Assembly (NCBI GenBank): GCA_003427395.1
Contig: BFEA01000306.1
Location: forward strand, 1,295,363-1,321,464
Reading direction: 5' to 3'
From: Chara braunii
Lineage: Eukaryota; Streptophyta; Charophyceae; Charales; Characeae
Length of the DNA: 26,102 bases
This document shows positions 10,633-19,509 of the stretch, in pieces (the stretch's first letter is position 1; every line of letters starts with the position of its first letter). The translations under genes were made by a program, and so were the position numbers. Under the pieces are notes generated by a model. That model was given only the letters and a program-made list of their open reading frames with translations, was not told where the DNA came from and searched no databases.

Positions 10633-11260
10633 TTTTTTTTTGAGACGATGCTCCAATTTATTCGTGGGGAGCAACACGGCTGGGAATCGGGCCCAGCGTC
10701 CCTTATCAGGATACAAAAAGAACTACCGGGGCCATTACCCGGCTTCGACTATGAACAATTGAAGAAAAAGGAAAACTCAGAAACCTTCAGAAAATGTTTG
10801 TCAACAAGCCTCCCAACCATGAATCAGATAGGTGAAACCTATTCAGTCTACCTGCGACCACCACCAGCATGGCTGTTTTCAGCACGAACCGAAGCTTTTT
10901 CAGGCCTCATGCTCCCATTAGGCTCGGTTACGGAGTTGCACCACCTTGCTCCAGCGCCAGCCAGCATTGCTTCAGTTACGACCCCCGATGACCACTGAAA
11001 CTGCCCCCGCAAACAGCCCCCCAGATCTCTCTACCAGGTCTCACGCCCCCACTAAGCTAGGTCACAGAGTTGCGCCACCTGGCTCCGGCTCCGGCCAGCA
11101 TCGCTTCAGCATCGATCATCAAGGGCCACCGAATTTTCAACCACCCTACGCAGGATCAAAGATGACTTGCCAGATTTCACCTATTCCTACAACGTCCTCG
11201 CGAGGTGAACCAAATAGAATAACTGAAGAGAAAAAAATTATTGGACTGGAAGATTAGAAA
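10633..11260. repeat. Non-coding stretch with about 135-bp tandem duplication
   Basis: After the adapter a short T run is followed by GAGAC. An exact hairpin, GCTGGG/CCCAGC with a seven-base loop, lies at 10679-10697. From about 10899 the block AGGCCTCATGCTCCCATTA...GAGTTGCACCACC recurs at about 11034 as AGGTCTCACGCCCCCACTA...GAGTTGCGCCACC, with about 75% similarity. The frames crossing this region begin in the adapter or microsatellite or shift between units; no gene is supported. Confidence 0.5.
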
Positions 11261-11942
11261 TCTTCAAAACAAAATCACCCCTCCCTCCTCCTACCCCCTC
11301 AGCCCTACACTGCCCCCGCCGAGGCGAGCGTCCCGCTCTCTCTCGGCCCCAATATAGGACCAACCCCCTCCACCCCTGTCCCCGAGGATACACAGTTCCC
11401 TCCTAAACATGCCCTCGCCACCCCTTGCCCGTTTCAGCCTCCACTGAGGACGATGTTGACCCCTCCCACCACCCTAGAAACAGGACAAACCCCCAACTCC
11501 GCTTCTACCCTCTTTGAAACATTCACCCCCCTCCTTGTGAATCCCCTGCAGGATAGCGCTCCCTATCCACCCCACTCTCCCAATTCTACCCTTCTAAAAT
11601 AATTCATCCAGCCCACAGGAATAAGCTCGAAATTTTCTCTTCAAATGACCCGTTGAAGAGGGCGCAGGGCAACAGTAAAGCTTATTACAATTATTCCCCT
11701 TCCCCTTGCGCCCAATGAACATATGACAACTCCCACCAATTTAGAGAGCAGAAAGTAATTATCGAAAAAAACTATCAGAATTTAAGCTATGACAGTAAAA
11801 TTCATAAACACTCAGGATTTATTAAAGGGTATAGTCAAGAAACAAAAGTACGTAATTATCGTGATAATTCCTACAGATATGCTAACGATTCATAATAGAT
11901 GATGTTAAAGTGAAACTAAGGCCAAACTAAGATTGTAATTGA
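11261..11942. other. C-rich then AT-rich non-coding stretch
   Basis: 11270-11600 is strongly C-rich with short CCCCTCC words; 11650-11940 is A/T-rich. I see no gene, RNA or motif I can name. Confidence 0.5.
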
Positions 11943-12039
11943 AGAGATTGAACTTACCTTGAAAAAGGTTGCGAATATAACCCCGATCGTAGAGATTGAA
12001 CTTACCTTGGAAAATAGCTGCGAGTATAACCCCGATCGT
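11943..12039. repeat. 48/49-bp tandem duplication
   Basis: Two units, 11943-11990 and 11991-12039, share AGAGATTGAACTTACCTT and ATAACCCCGATCGT. Each contains CTTACCTT, a splice-donor look-alike on the minus strand, but no exon can be supported. Confidence 0.85.
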
Positions 12040-12540
12040 AATTATCGAATTGTCATAGAATTTAACAACAATACCGATTACCCTTACTAAAGTTATCGGA
12101 CAAGAACAATAGTTATACATCCATGCGAAAATACAAGATCACCTCGTCGGAGCAAAACGTCGTCGAAGTCCCTTCCGGATGCCCGCGCTTGAACGATCTT
12201 CCTCCTCCCACTCCACGTGAGAACGCATTCCTCCCTTCCGCCCGCGACTCCCAACAAACCGCCTCAACACTTCGCAGAAACAGAGAAACAAGGCCTCAAC
12301 TATGACCAAAGTCTCATGGAGATCGCCCTTCTTCCAGCGACAGTCTCCCCTTCGCCAGCTTGCCGACTGCAACACCACTTGGACAAACCGCAGAGCCGAA
12401 GACAACTTTCCTAATTGGCACAGCTGGAAGAGCACCCAAGCGAATACTTACACGTTGATGGTCATTCAGGATACACTCCGCGCGCTAAGCGATAGCATCC
12501 CCAACCACCATCACCCTTATGCTTACGTGAGATCACCCGA

Positions 12541-12641
12541 AACCGCACCAACAGACATGAAGACGACGAAGCACCGCGGGTGTGCGACAAAAACCGCACC
12601 AGCAAACATGAAAACGACGAAGCTCCACGGGCGCGCGACAG
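12541..12641. repeat. 51-bp tandem duplication
   Basis: Units begin AACCGCACCA at 12541 and 12592; both contain ACATGAA(G/A)ACGACGAAGC and end in GCGACA. In the plus frame they encode a repeated ETAPTDMKTTK / KTAPANMKTTK peptide, but no gene is otherwise supported. Confidence 0.8.
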
Positions 12642-12719
12642 CCCGGGCCGATGGCAGGGCGAGAGGCGAGGCGCTCCCGGTCGCGCCGCGCCTCTGAATA
12701 TTTGTTTGTATATGCCATA

Positions 12720-12758
12720 TCGGTCAGAACAACTTAACTAAAAAGTTGTTTTGACCGA
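12720..12758. repeat. 16-bp hairpin at the left end of hairpin array 2
   Basis: TCGGTCAGAACAACTT (12720-12735) pairs fully with 12743-12758 (one G-U pair) around a seven-base loop. The 15-mer CGGTCAGAACAACTT also occurs exactly at 9029-9043, at the broken hairpin of array 1. Confidence 0.85.
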
Positions 12759-12781
12759 TCTCCTACGCATCAAACTGGTAG

Positions 12782-13869
12782 TAGGATAACTCCCGTGGGG
12801 TCATCCTAATACTTGTTTGATCTAAAGATCAACTAAGAAGAAGAAGAAATGAGGTGATTGTGTTTGGACAGTAGAGGGATACTCCCGAGTGAGTAACCCT
12901 ACCACTTGTTTGGGTATAACTGATGGATGGCATGAGTAGTTACTAATGATCAATCTGTTTAACATTGAATCAGGTTATCGGAGGCTCTTGTGGGGTCGTC
13001 CTATCGCTTGATTAAGGGAGTGGTAGTCGCAGTCATTTGGGTAGTCATAGGATAACTTTCGTGGGGTCATCCTAATGCAAGCTCGGACCTGAGCTGGCTA
13101 CTAACACAAGAGCGGGGAAATTTCACCTTACTATTTATTCTCTGACAAGGTACTTACACCTGGTTTATCTAATCATCAAATGGGTAAAGGGTAAACTTCC
13201 ATTTGGGTTACCCTAGGACCATATTCTAAAGGTAAACTACTTACTACGTAAGGAAGGAAATAGGAGGACTCCCGTGGGGTCATCCTATTGCTTGCTTGAC
13301 TCTACCTTAACAAGCTTAATAGGATACTCCAGCAAAAAGAGGACCTGGTGTTTGCTTGAGTCTACTAACATAATCCTAGGTCGTCTATCTTTGAGAGAGT
13401 AGTAGGGTAGCTCCCAAGGGGCTATCCTATTACCCTCTTAAGAATAGACTGGGCTCTGATCAAGGAGTAATAGAAAACCTCTGTGAAGGTCACTTTTGCT
13501 AACTTGAATTTTGTATTGATCTTTGATAAAGAGGTGGCCTGAATTGTTGATGAATGTAGGAATAAGTGTTGGAAGTGTCTTAACAAGGTTTTCTCAACTA
13601 CTTGTAGTAACTAATAAAATGATACTCCCATGAGAGTTATCCAGTCGCTTGCATAACAGTGTTTGAAATGCTTGATTGCGTGAGGACTGCATGAACTTTG
13701 AAGAGTGGTTGACTGCTCCCGTGGAGCTACTCGACTACTCCTTTGTCTAATCGACTGTCTGGAATTGATAAAGTAGTGGAAGATTCCCGGGTAAATCAAA
13801 CCACTACTTGCGTATGTCAGGACAAGAAGAAGAGAAAGGAAAGGGGAGTGCTCCAGCGGGATTGACTCC
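12782..13869. repeat. Hairpin array 2, about a dozen units
   Basis: Hairpins recur every 60-150 bases. The clearest are 12782-12808 (TAGGAT arms, CTCCCGTGGGG core), 12871-12902, 13048-13074, 13189-13213 (GGGTAA/TTACCC), 13261-13287, 13403-13429 (12 pairs, no mismatch), 13621-13641, 13703-13740 (about 15 pairs), 13771-13809 (AAGTAGTGG/CCACTACTT) and 13844-13869 (GGAGT/ACTCC). Weaker ones lie near 12980 and 13320. Most are followed by a CTTG(C/T)TTGA-like word. No protein is recognised in the array. Confidence 0.75.
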
Positions 13870-14257
13870 AAATGAAGCAGAATAAAGGGCAAATACCGCG
13901 GGGGAAAAAAAATAGAAAATAAAAAATTTCGCGTAGACTCAGTTCATTGATAAACTCCTAAGGGAAAAACCGCCAATGGCATGAGTTCATCTCAGCCATA
14001 CTACCGCGTAAGCACTAGAAGGGATGTGCTTACCTCGATGAGAGAAAATGAGAGAATAGGAAGTAAAGGAAAAACGATTATTTTTAAACGAGCTAGGACA
14101 TAGGCATGAATCTCCTTGAAAAGGGGAAAGAGACAAACTGAAAAGTTTGTAGAAGTAGGAGTAGGAATTGGACTTTGGGATATTGTTCCAAGGGTTCGCG
14201 ATCTTCATCTGACGGTCCGACCCTCGGGAACGATGAATGAAAAACGAGGAGGGGATG
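13870..14257. other. Flank before the PLE
   Basis: A/G-rich non-coding sequence. From about 14210 a weak resemblance to the end of the PLE reverse-transcriptase frame (TCGGGAACGA at about 14224, also at 18898) suggests the upstream truncated PLE copy starts slightly before the clear repeat. Confidence 0.35.
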
Positions 14258-14830
14258 CTGAAACGCGAATTGAGGAGGCAGGACTATCCGACGAAGCTTT
14301 TCGACGGAACTCTCTGGAAGTTTGCCAGGAAGCAGGCCCCGGATTGGGCGCAGATGGCAAGAAGGATTACATGGGATATATAGGTCCAGCAGGTGGGTTA
14401 GTACGTAAGCCTTGCGGGAGGCCCAAGGCAGTTCTCAAAACATCGGCAGCAAATGAATAGGAGTGAATTAAGGGCCAAGTGGGGGGGTAATGCTTAGTTG
14501 GTAGTCCTAGGGTTTAGTAGTAAGAGCTTTGTGTGGATTTGCTTGGTTTATTTTCTTCTTTTTTAGCGTCGCTCGGACTATAAGAACTGGGGGTACGTAA
14601 TAATAGGTCTCTCAGTACGAGACGCTCCCTCTGATGAGGCTGGATCTGGCTCCAACCGAAACGCATCGGGGATAGTAAGATGCGCAGACGGATGTTGTGC
14701 CTGTGCTCGTCGGCAATTTTTAAGCACGCTTTTCGTTTCGTTTTGAATTGGTACATCTATCTAAGTTTGCTTTTGTAAACTATCGCGCTGCATGGAGTCT
14801 TGTGTGTCATGCATCGTCATCAAATCAACT
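14258..14830 (+). repeat. Left pLTR-like repeat of the PLE
   Basis: It aligns over its whole length with 18919-19509 at roughly 90% identity, differing mostly by C/T and G/A changes plus small indels. It starts with the end of the RT frame (GCTGAAACGCGAATTGAGG...), with the terminal TAG at 14381-14383, and contains a hammerhead ribozyme at 14623-14684. Its copy of the RT tail keeps CAG where the right repeat has TAG. Confidence 0.85.
14623..14684 (+). ncRNA. Type I hammerhead ribozyme, left copy (core intact)
   Basis: The core CTGATGA is at 14631-14637. Stem II is 14638-14643 with 14652-14657 (one C-A mismatch, eight-base loop). GAAA is at 14658-14661, then a minimal stem III CGCA, and the cleavage triplet ATC with the predicted cut after 14667. 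Stem I is 14626-14630 (TCCCT) with 14668-14672 (GGGGA), extended by CGC 14623-14625 with GCG 14682-14684 across a one-sided internal loop. All invariant core bases are present; the only weakness is a C-A mismatch where the right copy has C-G in stem III. Short-stem-III type I hammerheads are known in PLE pLTRs, where self-cleavage sets transcript ends. An upstream hairpin GTCTC/GAGAC (14607-14623) overlaps the stem I extension. Confidence 0.8.
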
Positions 14831-14881
14831 TGAAGTGAGCATTGCAACCAACCAAGGGACGTTACTTGGAAGCTGGTGGCA

Positions 14882-16177
14882 ATGAGCAACGACTTTACGG
14901 AGCTAAAGTATGACAAGGAAGGTGAAAGGTACCTAGAGGACGGACCGCTAATCGAGAACAGGTGAAACGAGGCGACAACAGTGGAAGCAACAGAAGCGCA
15001 ATGTACTGAGACCGAAATCCAAACCTCGAAATTGAAGTATTCGAAGGCGTGACGTATACCATTGAAGATGGGGAGTCGAGGGTATGCCGGTTATGACACG
15101 AGTGGCTGAGAATGTGGTAGTGATGAGAGACGGGACAAAGGTAGGGAGGAGTATAGAGAACGCCGACACAGTGACAGAAGAGGAGGTTCGGCGGACAACT
15201 ACGAGAGAAGGGGTTATGGTGAAGCGGGAGCAAGGCAAGTGAGGTGCTATGAATGTAACGAGGTCGGGCACTACAAAAGTCAATGCCCGCGGTTGCAAGG
15301 ACGACCACGAAGCAGAGGACAGGGAGGAACATTATCGTTGAGCAAAGAGTTGGAGGACTCATTGAGTGCGGTGGGAAGAATGGCAAAACAACTATTGGAC
15401 AAACAGAAGGAGGTGGAAGATGCCAAAAGGGAGGCGGAAGAAAAAAGGAAGAAGGAGGAAGAGGAAAAATCAGCGAAAGAAGAGGTCGCAAGGGTCGAGC
15501 TCGAGAAAAAGAAGGCGAAGGAATAGAAAATCCACCAGAGGAAATGGGAGATGAAGAAGCTTTTGGTGGAGCAAAGGGAGATGTACGAAAAGAAGCTGGA
15601 GAAAATTGTGAGGAGAGGGATTGAACGTGTGACTATTGGGAAAAAATGAGACTGAAGCGGTCGCGCAAGTATAATCCTGCTAAGAAGACGAAGACGAAGA
15701 AACAACACCGTTAGTTGACAAACGGAAGAGGCGGGATTCTACAGGCGATGTCGAGAACAACCCACTAGCAGATACTCCATCCAAGCTCCGGAAGAGAGAA
15801 GATATGAGCACGCCGACAAGCTCAAAAGAAAAGGGAGGGGCAGACCAACTAAAGCAGAGGCGCAGGCAAACAGGATGGCCCGAGGAGAAAACCCATGGGA
15901 AGGCGTTCCTATGGGCGAAAAGTATGCAACGGAGTCAGCGTACAGGAAAGCGGTCCGGAAGACTTTGGGATCGTTTTACCCGGAAACGCTCCAGATAATG
16001 TGTAAAGGGGCAGGAGTTCCCTTTTACGGTGTCAACGACGCAGTCGACGTACTGGTGGAGCTCCGAGTCACGTTTTGTTTCAGAGGGAAGGCAGCCCCGA
16101 GTTCCACATCGAGCAAGGAAGAAGAGATTCAGATAAGGGGCGACACGAAGAAAGATTCAGGTGAGCCAAACGAATAG
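14882..16177 (+). pseudogene. PLE ORF1: CCHC knuckle, coiled coil, AT-hook (decayed)
   Basis: A single frame from ATG at 14882 (MSNDFTELKYDKEGERYLED) keeps protein character through several stops: TGA at 14963, 15050 and 15107, TAG at 15524, TGA at 15647. In order it encodes an acidic start, an Arg/Gly-rich stretch, a CCHC zinc knuckle CYECNEVGHYKSQC (15245-15286; spacing C-2-C-4-H-4-C), a long Glu/Lys-rich coiled coil continuing past the TAG to about 15640, an AT-hook-like KRKGRGRPTK (GRGRP at 15833-15847), and a segment LGSFYPETLQIMCKGAGVPF that vaguely recalls a SAP-type helix pair. It ends at TAG 16175-16177, overlapping the start of the GIY-YIG frame. The likely role is RNA/DNA binding, Gag-like. 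Knuckle and AT-hook are seen; the function is inferred. It could instead be the N-terminal part of one long polyprotein. Confidence 0.6.
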
Positions 16178-16745
16178 CTGTGATGGATGGAATATATTGT
16201 TGGAATTTTTGGAATGTCGAAAATGGTGTCAATTCAGTAAGAAGGTGAAAGGGCTTAGACCACTGGTGGAGAGGATTCTGAGGAATGCAATTCTTTTGTT
16301 GATTCTTGAGAACGAGGTGATATGGGGGAGGAGATTCCTTGAATGTTGTTGGGAGATCTTCGAGAAGGAGAGAAAGGGTTGGGAGAACCCAAAGTCCTGT
16401 GTGTATGCTTTGGTTAGCCCATGGTGTTAGTTGACCTACATAGGGAAGACCGAGCGTGCGTTAAATGAACGATGGGCCGAACATGTCGAAAGAACGTTGG
16501 GAAATGAAAGTGGGAAGAATAAGTTGTACTCCTGGCTCTGAAAACGGGGTTGGGAATCCTACATAGCGATCCCAGTGGCGATCGCGGAGAAGAAGGATCT
16601 AGAAGGGCTGGAAGGGAGGCTAATTACACGTTGGTGCCCTGTGTTAAATACGAATGGGTGGAAGGATGGAAGGAACAGGAACGTGTCGAAGAAGAAAGGG
16701 AGAAAAGGAAGGAGAACGAAAAAGAGAGCGTGCCGAGTTTTTTGA
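16161..16745 (+). pseudogene. GIY-YIG endonuclease domain of the PLE (two stops)
   Basis: In one frame, interrupted by TAG at 16428 and TGA at 16539, the GIY-YIG fold signature is complete: CVYALVS (Tyr at 16404), then TYIGKTE (16434-16454, the YIG half), then LNERWAEHV with the conserved Arg at 16470, then LEGLEGRLITRWCPVLN with the metal-binding Glu at 16611 and the terminal P-x-LN. A Lys/Arg-rich tail follows. This nuclease nicks target DNA for target-primed reverse transcription in PLEs. Its position about 1.5 kb before the RT core is the permuted order. The frame could start at ATG 16161, 17 bases inside the end of the preceding frame, or be joined to it by frameshift. The stops abolish function in this copy. 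Confidence 0.85.
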
Positions 16746-17228
16746 CGAGGAGAGGGTGTTGAAGTTCTCGTCGGAAGGTTTGACCGGGGAGGCTAAGTTG
16801 ACCGACACGACTACTACAATTAAAGGGAAACGAAGAAGGGACGTCGTGTCGAGTGGAGGGAAAATCAAGGCAGAACATTGAAGCGTGATTAAGAGGAGGT
16901 TCGAGGGATCAAACGGATTCAAACCTACGTATCGGAGAGCAGTCAACGAAGTTGAAAAAAGTTGAATGTCTTTTCGAAAAAGGAGGTACGATTCACTTTG
17001 TGAGAGTGAGGGAGAGAAAACCGGACGACTCGAAGCTAATACGACAACTTCATCAACTGCTGAGATGCCCCTGGAAGAGGAATAAGCTAGGAACGCTGGG
17101 TTTAGAGGAGCTGGCCGTTTTGTTTCAGAACATCAAGGCCTTCTCAAGAAAGTCGACGAGGAAGACTCTGAAGGCGGTAATAGACGGGGTGGTCAAGAAG
17201 AAGTTCAATACGTCATTATGAAGGATTA
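16746..17228 (+). pseudogene. PLE linker between GIY-YIG and RT, broken frames
   Basis: The coding signal moves between frames: FFDEERVLKFSSEG...KIKAEH (to TGA 16879), then IKRRFEGSNGFKPTYRRAVNEVE, then ECLFEKGGTIHFVRVRERK through LKAVIDGVVKKKFNTSL (stop 17219-17221). Each piece is continuous in sense with its neighbour, which points to frameshifts in a once single reading frame. No separate domain is recognised. Confidence 0.5.
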
Positions 17229-18104
17229 GTGATTGGGGCGAGGTATGATGAGAAGATACTAAGGGCAGAAGTTAGGAAGACGGTAGTGGGTAAGATAAAG
17301 CAAGGGTGCAGTTCTAAAACCGAGGCAAGGATAAGATGTCAGAAGCTCAGACTCGTCTGGCGAAAAAAACAGACAGTCGGCGATCTTCTCCATAACCATA
17401 GACGAGCGAGTGGTCAGATGGCGTTGGTCTGCTGCTGTGCAGGCCTTGATCTCCCCCGTAAGGGGGAACACGTGTCCTTTCGCCTGAGGTCCAGAGATGA
17501 CGTGGACCCTAGGGTGATGAACTCAAAAAACGTTGTGCAAGGCTGTGACAATCGGGAGGATGATTGGAAGTTGTGTCGCTAGATGAACGACGAGATGGTG
17601 AGAAATGGGATAGAGTCGAGATGGACCATCCAGGAAGCAAGGAGTTGCATGAGGAGGGGGATGGATAGGAAGGACGGTCTGCTCGACGAAATCGAGCAGG
17701 TAAAAAGGAGATGGAACGGTATGGTCTTCTGTCCACTTGATAAGAACTCAGCAGAGATGTTGGTTGTTTGTCCAACGGCCTACGAAACAGAGATGAAGGA
17801 GAGCTTCTGGGAAAATGGGGCTTTCGAGGCAGTCTGGAGAGAGGAAGAGGAGGTGATGGCTAAAGCTAAGAAGGATTACGAAGGACGAGGACTGATAAGA
17901 ATTGGGAAATGGAACAATAAAGGATCCTGGGGCAAGGCATACGTCTTGCCAAAACATAAGGATACATCGAAGTCAAGGCCGATTTCGCCATCGCACAGTG
18001 AACCGGTAAGAACGACGAATCAAAGGATCTCCAGAGCTCTGAATTTTCTCCTGCATTCCTTGCCGATTAATGATCACTTCAATCTGAATCCACATGTCAG
18101 TTGA
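17229..18104 (+). pseudogene. PLE reverse transcriptase, N-terminal half (fingers)
   Basis: One frame crosses a TAG at 17580-17582. Before it lies TVGDLLHNHR and a Cys/His-rich ALVCCCAGLDLPRKGEHVSFR, a likely zinc-binding linker like those seen between GIY-YIG and RT in permuted PLEs. After it come a helical region and RT fingers: FCPLDKNSAEMLVVCP (a PLE hallmark, KD/KN-x-x-x-V-V-C-P) and WGKAYVLPKHKDTSKSRPI (the K...RPI block). The frame ends at TGA 18102. The next segment continues in another frame after a G7 run at 18161-18167, a likely frameshift site. Confidence 0.8.
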
Positions 18105-18166
18105 AAAGAAGGCTAGGAAGGGTTTACAAATGGGCTGGGAAGTAAGGACAATGGGAGATCGGGGGG

Positions 18167-19048
18167 GCAGCCTACGATATTAAAGAAATGTTTAGTAAGC
18201 TGCCCCACGATACTGTGAAACGGGCTGTGAAATGGATTTTAACCTTTTTTGAAAGAAAGGGAAGGGAGTTTGTTCTGGTGAGGACGAGAGGAAAGGGCGC
18301 TTCTTTTGGGAACAAGAAAGAGGAAGAAGGGTGGGTAAGAATAAACTTTACCTTGATTCAGGAGATGGTTGAATTCGATTTGGAAAACACCTATCTGTGG
18401 GCATCCGGAAGACTGATCAGGCAAAAGGAGGACATCCCTATGGGAAAGTCGAGTAGCCCTCCCATTGCATGTATTTTGTACGCGTTTTTTGAGTCGAGAT
18501 TTTTGAAAAGCCTGGGGAAAGAGGCTGGGATGGTAAAAGGGATAAGGTTAGTGGACGATGTGTCACTTTTTGTCTGGAAAGATTGGGATATGAAAAAGAT
18601 AAGGAAGGCGGAGGAGATCATCAGGGAGTTTGAAAAGGCGTATGACAAGAAGCTTCCACTAAAGAGAACGGACGAAGGGTCAAACGAGTGGAGTTTCTTG
18701 GGTTGTAGAGTGAAGATTGATGGAAGGAAGGTGGTCTGCTGGTACAGATCGAAGAATTTTGAAGAGAGATGGAATACAAAAGGTCGCCTTTGCTACAGGA
18801 ACTTCCAAGACTTTTGCTCCTACACTTGTAGGAAACAGAAGAGGGCTTTGGTAAATGGGATGATCCACAAGATCAGGGAATGCTCCATGGTGATGTCGGG
18901 AACGAAAGAGAGTCTGCTCACGCTGAAACACGAATTGAGGAGGTAGGACTATCCGACGAAGCTTTTTGACGGAACTCTTTGGAAGTTCGTCAGGAAGCAA
19001 GCCCCGGATTGGGCGCATATGGCAAGAAGGATTACATGGGATATATAG
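18167..19048 (+). pseudogene. PLE reverse transcriptase, palm and thumb
   Basis: This continues the RT in a new frame. Motif A is AYDIKEMFSKLP with the catalytic Asp at 18176. Motif B is EDIPMGKSSSPPIACILYAFFE (PMG at 18437-18445). The catalytic box is RLVDDVSLF with the Asp pair at 18554-18559; the expected Tyr of Y-x-D-D is Leu here. Then a KLPLKRTDEGSNEWSFLGCRV block (motifs D/E). A TAG at 18944 interrupts the tail, but the left repeat has CAG (Gln) at that codon, and both copies end at a TAG after RITWDI (19046-19048 here). The coding end lies inside the right pLTR-like repeat. RNase H is absent, as is usual in PLEs. Confidence 0.85.
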
Positions 19049-19509
19049 GTCCAGCGGGTGGGTTAGTACGTAAGCCTTGCGGTAGGCCCAAGGCAGTTCT
19101 CAAAACATCGGTCGGTAGTGGTAGCAGACGAATAAGAGTGAATTACGGGCCAAGTGGGGGGGTAATGCTTAGTTGGTAGTCCTTGGGTTTTTGTAGCTTT
19201 GTGTGGATTTGCTTGGTTTGTTTTCTTCTTTTTTAGTGCCGCTCGGACTATAAGAGCCAGGGGTACGTAATGATAGGTCTCTTAGTTCGAGACGCTCCCC
19301 CTAATGAGGCTGGATCTGGCTCCAACCGAAACGCGTCGGGGATAGCCAGATGCGCAAACGAAAGTCGTGCATGTTGTGCCTGTGCTCATCGATAATTTTC
19401 AAGCACGCTTTGCGTTTCGTTTTGAATTGGTACATCTATCTGAGTTTGCTTTTGTAAACTATCGCGCTGCATGGAGTCTTGTGCGTCATGCATCGTCATC
19501 AAATCAACT
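18919..19509 (+). repeat. Right pLTR-like repeat of the PLE
   Basis: The partner of 14258-14830. It overlaps the last 43 or so codons of the RT, carries the second hammerhead (19293-19354) and ends with the same CATCGTCATCAAATCAACT. Beyond 19509 the two copies no longer match, which sets the 3' end of the element. Confidence 0.85.
19293..19354 (+). ncRNA. Type I hammerhead ribozyme, right copy (core mutated)
   Basis: Same fold as the left copy. Stem I is TCCCC (19296-19300) with GGGGA (19338-19342) plus CGC/GCG (19293-19295, 19352-19354). Stem II is identical. GAAA is at 19328-19331, with stem III CGCG and the canonical GTC cleavage triplet ending at 19337. The core reads CTAATGA (19301-19307) instead of CTGATGA, a G5-to-A change at an invariant position that should abolish cleavage. 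Stem I is fully Watson-Crick here, while the left copy has a wobble, so pairing has been kept. Confidence 0.75.

Larger units (their letters stand above)
14258..19509 (+). mobile_element. Penelope-like retroelement, permuted (GIY-YIG before RT), decayed
   Basis: The 5.25-kb element is bounded by two direct repeats (14258-14830 and 18919-19509), each ending TCGTCATCAAATCAACT and each carrying a hammerhead ribozyme. Between them, on one strand, lie an ORF1-like frame (CCHC knuckle, coiled coil, AT-hook), a GIY-YIG endonuclease domain, a Cys/His linker, and a Penelope-type RT ending in ...TWDI-stop inside the right repeat. In classical Penelope elements GIY-YIG follows RT; here it precedes it, as in the permuted Naiad/Chlamys-type PLEs. 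The left repeat contains the last 40 or so codons of the RT frame, so the structure is a truncated copy followed by a nearly full copy, the usual tandem pLTR arrangement. Several in-frame stops and at least four frameshifts show it cannot encode its own proteins. Confidence 0.85.

Noticed and set aside
10543-10998. A 151-codon plus-strand frame across the adapter
   Set aside because: It begins in the (CA)n repeat, translates the adapter, and runs over a 135-bp tandem duplication. No family features remain once the adapter is removed.
12782-13869. CRISPR array or bacterial attC cassette array
   Set aside because: Unit spacing varies from about 60 to 150, there are no identical repeats, and the context is eukaryotic retroelements.
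14581-14684. Type III hammerhead arrangement using the GTCTC/GAGAC hairpin as stem I
   Set aside because: No upstream strand pairs as stem III after GAAA; the type I fold explains both copies with conserved pairing.
15524-18946. Reassigned TAG codon (TAG = Gln)
   Set aside because: The RT frame itself ends with TAG in both repeats, TGAs also interrupt the frames, and one TAG is CAG in the sister repeat. Ordinary decay is simpler.
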